Assembly (NCBI GenBank): GCA_944391635.1
Contig: CALXUL010000273.1
Span: 1 to 5,363 of the forward strand
Origin: an uncultured Clostridia bacterium
GTDB lineage: Bacteria > Bacillota > Clostridia > UBA1381
Length of the DNA: 5,363 nt
Reading direction: 5' to 3'
This document shows positions 4,955 to 5,363 of this stretch, one piece after another (position 1 is the stretch's first letter; each line of letters opens with the position of its first letter). The position numbers were made by a program, and so were the translations under genes. The notes below the pieces were generated by a model. It was not told the origin of the DNA and searched no databases. It saw only the letters and a list, made by a program, of their open reading frames with translations.

Positions 4955-5363
4955 ATGGCGGATAAAAAAAAGGAAAAAACTATAGTCGCTATTGAAGATG
5001 AAGACGACAAGAAAAAAGCCCTTGAGGCGGTTTTGGGAGTTATTGAGAAACAATACGGCAAAGGCAGTATTATGAAATTGGGTGAGAAACCCAGAATAAG
5101 CGTGGATGTTATTCCTACCGGTTCACTTACACTTGACTTGGCGCTTGGGGTAGGCGGAATTCCAAAAGGGCGCGTAATAGAAATATATGGTCCTGAGTCG
5201 TCGGGTAAGACAACTGTTGCGCTCCATATAATTGCCGAAGCTCAAAAACGCGGTGGTGACGCAGCGTTTATTGATGCTGAGCATGCCCTTGATCCTGAGT
5301 ATGCCCAAAAGCTTGGCGTTGATATTGATAATCTTTTGGTATCACAGCCGGATACCGGAGAAC
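4955..5363 (+). CDS. recA: Recombinase A, N-terminal part (partial)
   Basis: RecA is the cytoplasmic ATP-dependent DNA strand-exchange protein and the co-protease that triggers LexA self-cleavage in the SOS response. The first 136 codons are present and the gene runs off the right edge. They show the N-terminal polymerisation helix (KKALEAVLGVIEKQYGKGSIM, about 20-40), the Walker A loop GPESSGKT at 79-86, and DAEHALDP at 107-114, in which E109 corresponds to catalytic Glu96 of E. coli RecA. Numbering is shifted by +13 from E. coli because of a lysine-rich then acidic N-terminal extension (residues 1-18). The first codons include a run of eight A's (4964-4971). It has its own strong promoter and is separated from the galacturonate operon by a terminator, so the two units look independent. 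Confidence 0.97.
   Translation, partial: MADKKKEKTIVAIEDEDDKKKALEAVLGVIEKQYGKGSIMKLGEKPRISVDVIPTGSLTLDLALGVGGIPKGRVIEIYGPESSGKTTVALHIIAEAQKRGGDAAFIDAEHALDPEYAQKLGVDIDNLLVSQPDTGE

Noticed and set aside
5123..5308. Minus-strand open frame inside recA
   Set aside because: It is opposite the conserved Walker A region of recA and has no independent support.

Overview
This AT-rich window looks chromosomal and comes from a low-GC Firmicute, most likely an anaerobic member of the Clostridia. The evidence is the clostridial style of the MurC and RecA N-termini, strong purine-rich ribosome binding sites, sigma-A type promoters and a preference for A/T-ending codons. The species cannot be read from the sequence. 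A pectin-degrading gut or plant-fibre clostridium would fit the gene content.

Layout. Positions 1-340 (minus strand) hold the first 113 codons of murC, a peptidoglycan precursor ligase that continues off the left edge. Positions 341-567 are a divergent control region. It has a good minus-strand promoter for murC and a plausible plus-strand promoter for the next operon, and the two -35 boxes are only about 4 bp apart. Positions 568-4762 hold a tight three-gene operon with overlapping stop and start codons: a GH4 alpha-galacturonidase (CHEV motif), tagaturonate reductase (uxaB) and altronate dehydratase (uxaA). A clear intrinsic terminator lies at about 4763-4799. A strong extended -10 promoter (4835-4863) then drives recA, whose first 136 codons run off the right edge.

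How the genes fit together. The GH4 enzyme should release D-galacturonate from short alpha-galacturonides inside the cell. An isomerase (UxaC, not in the window) would convert it to tagaturonate, UxaB reduces that to altronate, and UxaA dehydrates altronate to 2-keto-3-deoxygluconate. KDG kinase and aldolase, a transporter and a dedicated regulator are also absent here and must lie elsewhere. The operon therefore covers non-consecutive steps of pectin-sugar catabolism and sits between two housekeeping genes.

I found no RNA genes, insertion sequences, CRISPR arrays or attachment sites, and no clearly new enzymatic system. The most interesting material is in the two intergenic regions: the nearly touching divergent promoters with palindromes in or beside them, and a recA promoter that lacks a GAAC-N4-GTTC LexA box but has a different dyad in its spacer and tandem repeats in its leader.
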